From an uncultured Nitrososphaera sp. (lineage in GTDB: Archaea; Thermoproteota; Nitrososphaeria; Nitrososphaerales; Nitrososphaeraceae): DNA of 8,482 bases. Under the pieces are notes generated by a model. The model did not search any database, had not been told where the DNA came from, and saw only the letters and a program-made list of their open reading frames with translations. Each line of letters opens with the position of its first letter. The first letter of the stretch is position 1. The DNA lies in the NCBI RefSeq assembly GCF_946478925.1, contig NZ_CAMLDP010000076.1:1-8482 (forward strand), given 5' to 3'. Shown one piece after another: positions 5,243 through 8,482 of this stretch. Position numbers and translations under genes: made by a program.

Positions 5243-6262
5243 TTACTTTGAAAGATCGGAAATGATTTTTGCGGCTTTTTGCGCGCCCGACGCGTCAGTC
5301 CTGTCGTTATTGCGCCGGCCCAGTTTTTCTTCAATCAATGATTCAAGCCTGTTAATGTCTTCGTACGTGTAGCCGAGGCGCTTGGCTCCCTCTTCCTGCT
5401 CAAAATGGCCCTTTATTGGGATGAATATCCCCGGCGTGCCGTACGCAATCGACTCGTCCATTGTTGACCGGCCGGCAAGGGAAACCACAAGGTCGGCCGC
5501 GTAGATCAGTTCGTGCAGGTTGTCCACAAAGCCGAGGTTGCGATAGTCCGGCGACTCTTGGACCTGCAGCGACGGCCCGGGGACAATGACCAGATCTGCG
5601 TCCAGCTTGTCGCGCAACTTGCGATACGCGGCAAGCGACCTTTCAACCAAATAGCGGCCCGCATCCGTGCCCCCGACGCTTACCACGATTGTCTTCCTTG
5701 AAAAATTGAAGCGCTTGCGCAGCATGTCGCGGTCGGCAGTCGCCTCGCGCACTATGGGTCCGACGTACGAGACGTTGTCCCGGTCGTCGCCTACGTCCGG
5801 GATTATTACGCGGTCGCACTTTTTCATCATTTCCTTCATGGCGCCGTTCATCTTTTTTTCAACGAGCGATGCCGCGCCCTTTGTGAAATGCGTCTCGGTG
5901 ATGTCGGTTATCAGGACGCGTTTTTTCTTTGCCTCTTCTGCCACGGCTATCGACGCAAAATCCTCGTCGCTCACGACCAGCCCTTCGTGCTCTGCAAGCA
6001 CGTCTTTTGCAACCTTTTTGCATTTCTTGTAATAGGAATAGTAGCTCATCAGCCATCGAAAAGAATGCTGGAGCTGGCCGTCCTGCACGATAAACTTTTC
6101 CGGCCTGTAAGCGTCAACCACCCTGTAGCCCTTTTTCTCTATGAGCCGGGCGGCACCTACACCAGATATGAAGAGGATTTTGTCGCCCTGCAACTTGTCG
6201 GCAACAGCGATGTCGCGCGTGGCGTGCCCAAGGCCGATTGGACTTGCAAAAAACAAAAGCAT
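5243..6262 (-). CDS. GT-B-fold glycosyltransferase, MurG/GT28-like
   Basis: This 339-residue protein has two-domain glycosyltransferase architecture. The N-terminus, FASPIGLGHATRDIAVADKL (5-24), is the glycine-rich loop with GxGHxxR found in MurG-like and UDP-GlcNAc-type transferases. The linker before VVSVGGTDAGR (193-203) opens the donor domain. SLAGRSTMDESIAYGTPGIF (261-280) followed by HFEQEEGAKRL (286-296) is the MurG-like nucleotide-sugar site with the late EQxxxA motif. No membrane helix or signal peptide is seen, so it should act in the cytoplasm or at the inner membrane face, probably on a lipid- or protein-linked glycan. Donor and acceptor cannot be read from the sequence. The ATG at 6262 lies four bases after the NikR-like stop with no Shine-Dalgarno motif, so it is co-transcribed and probably coupled with that metal regulator. 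Confidence 0.85.
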   Translation of the reverse strand: MLLFFASPIGLGHATRDIAVADKLQGDKILFISGVGAARLIEKKGYRVVDAYRPEKFIVQDGQLQHSFRWLMSYYSYYKKCKKVAKDVLAEHEGLVVSDEDFASIAVAEEAKKKRVLITDITETHFTKGAASLVEKKMNGAMKEMMKKCDRVIIPDVGDDRDNVSYVGPIVREATADRDMLRKRFNFSRKTIVVSVGGTDAGRYLVERSLAAYRKLRDKLDADLVIVPGPSLQVQESPDYRNLGFVDNLHELIYAADLVVSLAGRSTMDESIAYGTPGIFIPIKGHFEQEEGAKRLGYTYEDINRLESLIEEKLGRRNNDRTDASGAQKAAKIISDLSK

Positions 6263-6266
6263 GTCG

Positions 6267-6659
6267 TTACATTGAGATGAGTTTCACGTGGTCCATCTTT
6301 TTGTTGGACTGGAACTCTTTGGTCATGCGCTTGACTCCTTCCGCCTCGCCCTTTAGCAGAAACACCTCCAGGCACCTGTCGCCGTGGATCTTGCTGTGCA
6401 GGTGCGTCTGTATCAGGTCGTCATAGTCGTGCTTCATGTCAGTCACCTGCTTTTCCGACTCTTCGTTGTGCACCACCATGAGAAGCGCGTTGATAAAGCC
6501 CACGAGGTTCTGCCTGTCCTTCTCCTCCGCCGCAAGCTGGCGGATGCCTGCCCTTACTATCTCTGACCTCCCGGAAAAGCCGAGGGCTTTTTGCAGGATG
6601 TCCATCTCGGCCAGTATGTCGTTGTTAAGCGATACGCTTACTATGGGCAACGGATACAT
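6267..6659 (-). CDS. nikR: NikR-family ribbon-helix-helix metal-responsive regulator, altered ligand set
   Basis: This 130-residue protein matches NikR in length and order. The ribbon-helix-helix part is residues 5-45: strand PIVSVSLNND, helix ILAEMDILQKALG, turn FSGRSEIVRAGIRQLA. The C-terminal ACT-like metal/tetramer domain runs from about 52 to 130. Aligned by eye with E. coli NikR, ligand H76 is H77 here, H87 is H88 and C95 is C96. The position of H89 holds lysine (K90, in HLHSKIHGDRC). Other histidines (H86, H92) are close. Loss of one square-planar nickel ligand suggests changed metal preference or affinity. The gene starts at ATG 6659, the first base after a perfect 13-base palindrome. 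It is divergent from a zinc-type ABC importer, which it probably controls along with itself. It is co-transcribed with the downstream glycosyltransferase gene. Confidence 0.88.
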   Translation of the reverse strand: MYPLPIVSVSLNNDILAEMDILQKALGFSGRSEIVRAGIRQLAAEEKDRQNLVGFINALLMVVHNEESEKQVTDMKHDYDDLIQTHLHSKIHGDRCLEVFLLKGEAEGVKRMTKEFQSNKKMDHVKLISM

Positions 6660-6672
6660 TTGTTATTAACAA
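6660..6672. promoter_or_regulatory. Candidate operator 1: perfect 13-base palindrome
   Basis: TTGTTATTAACAA is a perfect inverted repeat around a central T at 6666. It touches the nikR ATG and lies between that gene's TATA box and its start, a position where bound protein would block initiation. Its core recurs at 6693-6705 and, inverted, at 6715-6727. It is a likely autoregulatory site for the NikR-like protein. Confidence 0.6.
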
Positions 6673-6675
6673 CTT

Positions 6676-6684
6676 TATAAATAC
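6676..6684 (-). promoter_or_regulatory. Candidate TATA box for nikR-glycosyltransferase
   Basis: The minus-strand sequence GTATTTATAAAG contains a TATTTATAA box. Its centre is about 21 bases from the ATG at 6659, slightly short for leaderless initiation. The alternative is the symmetrical TATATATA stretch near 6709-6716, which would give a leader of about 26 bases. Confidence 0.45.
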
Positions 6685-6692
6685 TTCCATAG

Positions 6693-6705
6693 CAATTATT
6701 AACAA
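6693..6705. promoter_or_regulatory. Candidate operator 2: left half-site upstream of the znuA TATA box
   Basis: CAATTATTAACAA matches the palindrome at 6660-6672 in 10 of 13 positions, including an unbroken TTATTAACAA. It is centred at 6699, 33 bases from copy 1. It covers the BRE region directly upstream of the znuA TATA box. Confidence 0.5.
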
Positions 6706-6708
6706 AAG

Positions 6709-6716
6709 TATATATT
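6709..6716 (+). promoter_or_regulatory. TATA box of the znuACB operon
   Basis: TATATATT follows a purine-rich AACAAAAG that can serve as BRE. Initiation about 26 bases downstream (near 6738) gives a leader of about 10 bases before the ATG at 6748. The box sits at the centre of the inverted repeat formed by candidate operators 2 and 3. Confidence 0.6.
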
Positions 6717-6727
6717 CTTAATAACCG
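6715..6727. promoter_or_regulatory. Candidate operator 3: right half-site, inverted, downstream of the znuA TATA box
   Basis: On the minus strand CGGTTATTAAGAA matches the 6660-6672 element in 10 of 13 positions. It is centred at 6721, 22 bases from copy 2 and in the opposite orientation. Ten-base half-sites 6693-6702 and 6718-6727 match in 8 of 10 positions around a 15-base spacer. Occupancy would cover the TATA box and the region before the transcription start. Confidence 0.5.
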
Positions 6728-6747
6728 TAAAGAAGGCGTAAAATAAC

Positions 6748-7674
6748 ATGAAGCAGGGCAGGGTCGCGCTTGCGGCAATCGCAGTCGTCATACCGCTTGC
6801 GATGGTTGCCACGCTGTACACCGGCGCGCAGCAAGCAAGCGCGCCTGCTTCCCAAGAGGAAAAATTGAAGGTGGTGACCTCCTTCTACCCGCTGTACGAC
6901 TTTGCCTCTCACGTCGCCGGGGACCGGGCGGAGGTGTCGAGCCTTATCCCTCCGGGCATCGAGCCTCACGACTGGGAGCCAACCCTCGGCGACGTGACAA
7001 AGGCAAGGAACGCCGACGTGCTGGTAATAAACGGCGCCGGCTTTGAAAGCTGGGCCGCAGGCATTGGCGCAAAGACACTCGTCAACACGACAGAGGGCCT
7101 TTCTCTCGGGCCTGTGCAGAAAGATGTGGAGGGCCACATGGGCGTGAACCCCCACGTATGGCTTGACCCCGTCCTTGCCAAGCACCAGGTCGAAGTCATA
7201 CGGGCTGCGTTTGCCAAGGCGGATCCGGCAAATGCAGGCTATTACGATGACAACGCCAGAAAATTCTCATCCGAGCTGGACGCGCTCGACTCTACAATAA
7301 GGCAGGAGCTTGCGTCCTGCAAAAGGTCGGACTTTATCTCGTTCCATGACGCGTTCAAGTGGTTTGCAGAGAGGTACGGGCTCGTCCAGCACAGCATTCA
7401 GGGAGTGTCGCCGGAGGGCGAAGTGCTGCCGCAAAAGATACAGGAAACAATTCAGCTTGCCAAGTCTCTTGGAATCAAGGTCGTCTATTCCGAGGACCTC
7501 GTGGACAGCAGGCTGTCCGACGTAATAGCAGGCGAGATCCCGGGCGCAAAGGTCCTGGTGCTGAGCCCCGTCGAGGGCGTCAGCAGCGCCGAGAGGGCGG
7601 CAGGCATGGGGTATATGGAAAAGATGAAGGAAAACTTGGCAAACCTGAAGGAGGGGCTGGAATGCACAACGTAG
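6748..7674 (+). CDS. znuA: Zinc/manganese-type ABC transporter substrate-binding protein (cluster A-I)
   Basis: This 308-residue protein captures metal outside the cell for the ABC importer. An N-terminal hydrophobic segment (about 6-25) with no lipobox cysteine suggests a signal anchor that tethers it to the membrane. The mature part has the ZnuA/TroA pattern: VVTSFYPLYDFASHVAG (42-58), PPGIEPHDWEPT (68-79) with H74, NPHVWLDP (134-141) with H136, FISFHDAFKWF (196-206) with H200, and VVYSEDLVDSRLSDV (245-259) with E249. H74, H136 and H200 are the expected metal histidines. The loop before H136 is short, with one extra histidine (H130). The late ligand aspartate of manganese binders is not evident (AGMGYMEKM). 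Zinc is the best guess; manganese or another divalent metal is possible. It overlaps znuC by 13 bases. Confidence 0.9.
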   Translation: MKQGRVALAAIAVVIPLAMVATLYTGAQQASAPASQEEKLKVVTSFYPLYDFASHVAGDRAEVSSLIPPGIEPHDWEPTLGDVTKARNADVLVINGAGFESWAAGIGAKTLVNTTEGLSLGPVQKDVEGHMGVNPHVWLDPVLAKHQVEVIRAAFAKADPANAGYYDDNARKFSSELDALDSTIRQELASCKRSDFISFHDAFKWFAERYGLVQHSIQGVSPEGEVLPQKIQETIQLAKSLGIKVVYSEDLVDSRLSDVIAGEIPGAKVLVLSPVEGVSSAERAAGMGYMEKMKENLANLKEGLECTT

Positions 7675-8414
7675 TAGAGCTTAACGGCGTCTCGTTCTCG
7701 TACGGGGGCACGCTCGTGCTTGACAACATCACCTTTGCGGTGGAAAAGGGCGACCTGCTCGGCATGATAGGCCCAAACGGCGCCGGCAAGACGACGCTTT
7801 TTTCCTGCATGTTGGGCCTGCTTGGAGGCTACAGGGGGACCATCAGGATATTTGGCGAAGACATCAAGGGCAACAGGAAGGTGTTCCAGCGGATAGGCTA
7901 CATACCGCAGAGAAAGAGCATCGACTCGAACTTTCCAGCCACACTGGAAGAGATAGTGTCGCTTGGCATTACAAAATCAAAGAAGGAAAGGAGCGACAAG
8001 GAGCGCATTGCGGCGGCGCTTGACACGGTGGGGCTCCTTGCCCTCAGGGAGAGGAGAATAGGCGAGCTTTCCGGCGGCCAGCAGCAGCGCGTGCTCATCG
8101 CAAAGGCCATAGTGAACGAGCCGGAGCTTTTGATACTGGACGAGCCGGCGACCGGCATCGACCTTGAAACGCAGAACCGCTTTTACGCGCTTTTGAAAAA
8201 GCTGAACCAGGAGCAAAACATAACGATAATCTGGTCGTCGCACGACCTCGACGCCGTGAACAAGCTTGCGTCGCGGGTAGCGTGCGTCAACAGGAGCATG
8301 TTCTTCCACGGCAAGACGCACGAGTTCTTTGAAAACCCGGACCTGCTAAAGGCGTACTCGGAGTCGAGTATGCAGGCGCACATGCACATGCACGATCACG
8401 ACCACAATCATTAG
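7662..8414 (+). CDS. znuC: Zinc-type ABC transporter ATP-binding protein with histidine-rich tail
   Basis: This 250-residue ATPase powers the importer from the cytoplasmic face. It shows Walker A GPNGAGKTT (37-45), the Q-loop glutamine Q83 in YIPQR, the signature LSGGQQQR (136-143), Walker B LLILDEP (156-162), a D-loop region (TGID) and the switch H194 in SSHDLD. The chosen start is ATG 7662: a strong GGAGGGG (7650-7656) lies five bases upstream and the protein then begins as the family does (VVELNGVSFSYGG). A frame reaching back to 7359 would add about 100 residues out of frame with znuA and is not credible. The C-terminus ends HMHMHDHDHNH (240-250), with six alternating histidines that could hold metal. 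It overlaps znuA by 13 bases, and znuB starts 12 bases after its stop. Confidence 0.92.
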   Translation: MHNVVELNGVSFSYGGTLVLDNITFAVEKGDLLGMIGPNGAGKTTLFSCMLGLLGGYRGTIRIFGEDIKGNRKVFQRIGYIPQRKSIDSNFPATLEEIVSLGITKSKKERSDKERIAAALDTVGLLALRERRIGELSGGQQQRVLIAKAIVNEPELLILDEPATGIDLETQNRFYALLKKLNQEQNITIIWSSHDLDAVNKLASRVACVNRSMFFHGKTHEFFENPDLLKAYSESSMQAHMHMHDHDHNH

Positions 8415-8426
8415 GTGAGAAAAAAT

Positions 8427-8482
8427 ATGGTTCTAGAAATCCTCGAATTTGGCTTTATGCAACGCGCGCTCATCGCCGGCGT
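8427..8482 (+). CDS. znuB: Zinc-type ABC transporter permease, first 18 residues (3' end outside window)
   Basis: An ATG at 8427 opens a frame to the right edge: MVLEILEFGFMQRALIAG. The FMQRALIAG stretch is the characteristic start of ZnuB/MntB-family permeases, just before their first membrane helix. A GGTGAG (8414-8419) at suitable distance serves as ribosome-binding site. It lies 12 bases after the znuC stop and completes a binding protein, ATPase, permease order. Only the N-terminus is visible, so length and integrity are unknown. Confidence 0.85.
   Translation, partial: MVLEILEFGFMQRALIAG

Noticed and set aside
5233..5255. T-rich stretch after the zinc-ribbon stop as a terminator
   Set aside because: The run is broken, has no stem, and lies inside the end of the convergent glycosyltransferase gene; the support is too weak to list as a feature.
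6718..7185. 155-residue minus-strand frame opposite znuA
   Set aside because: Histidine/arginine/cysteine-rich reverse shadow that would run through the znu promoter; znuA is clearly the real gene.
7359..7661. 101-residue upstream extension of the znuC frame
   Set aside because: It lies out of frame inside znuA, is arginine/glycine rich as expected of a shifted frame, and the ATG at 7662 has a strong ribosome-binding site and the family N-terminus.

Overview
The window looks like a chromosomal stretch of a fairly GC-rich archaeon, most plausibly an ammonia-oxidising thaumarchaeon of the Nitrososphaera type. Several things point that way. There is an archaeal/eukaryal eIF6. There is an F420/NADP-oxidoreductase-type gene end. 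AT-rich TATA boxes sit about 20-40 bases upstream of starts, and several genes appear nearly leaderless. The small helical protein at 4782-5015 resembles the output domains common in that group. The genus is inference from protein flavour; no rRNA or other phylogenetic marker is present.

Layout. Bases 2-259 are the 3' end of a coenzyme F420/NADP oxidoreductase-like gene. It converges on a small one-pass membrane protein gene (311-562, minus). A 105-base divergent spacer (563-667) carries a perfect 22-base alternating pyrimidine-purine tract. A plus-strand operon follows: eIF6 (TTG start, 668-1333), a CinA/MoaB-like molybdopterin-binding-domain protein (1330-2130, ATGA overlap) and a 95-residue three-helix membrane protein (2132-2419). 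The last gene runs 52 bases into the end of the convergent ilvE.

The minus strand from 5015 to 2368 holds a 77-residue helical protein, aspartate kinase (lysC) and branched-chain aminotransferase (ilvE). lysC and ilvE overlap as TAATG. They form a coupled amino-acid unit: the entry step of the aspartate family (threonine, and so isoleucine) and the last transamination step for isoleucine, leucine and valine. A 41-residue zinc-ribbon gene lies at 5107-5232 (plus). It converges with only 10 bases to spare on a GT-B glycosyltransferase gene (5243-6262, minus).

The most interesting part is the metal locus. A NikR-family ribbon-helix-helix regulator (6267-6659, minus) is followed four bases later by the glycosyltransferase gene. 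It is divergent from a zinc/manganese-type ABC importer: znuA (6748-7674), znuC (7662-8414) and the start of znuB (8427 to the window edge). The regulator keeps three of the four NikR nickel ligands, but a lysine (K90) stands where the second histidine of the HxH pair should be. The 88-base intergenic region contains three copies of a TTATTAA-cored element, centred at 6666, 6699 and 6721, so 33 and 22 bases apart. The first is a perfect 13-base palindrome touching the nikR start codon. The other two form an inverted repeat around the znuA TATA box, with the same 22-base half-site spacing as the classical E. coli NikR operator. The simplest reading is an autoregulated, metal-responsive switch in which a ligand-altered NikR controls a zinc (or other divalent metal) importer and a co-transcribed glycosyltransferase. 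No tRNA, rRNA, CRISPR array, insertion sequence or attachment site was seen.
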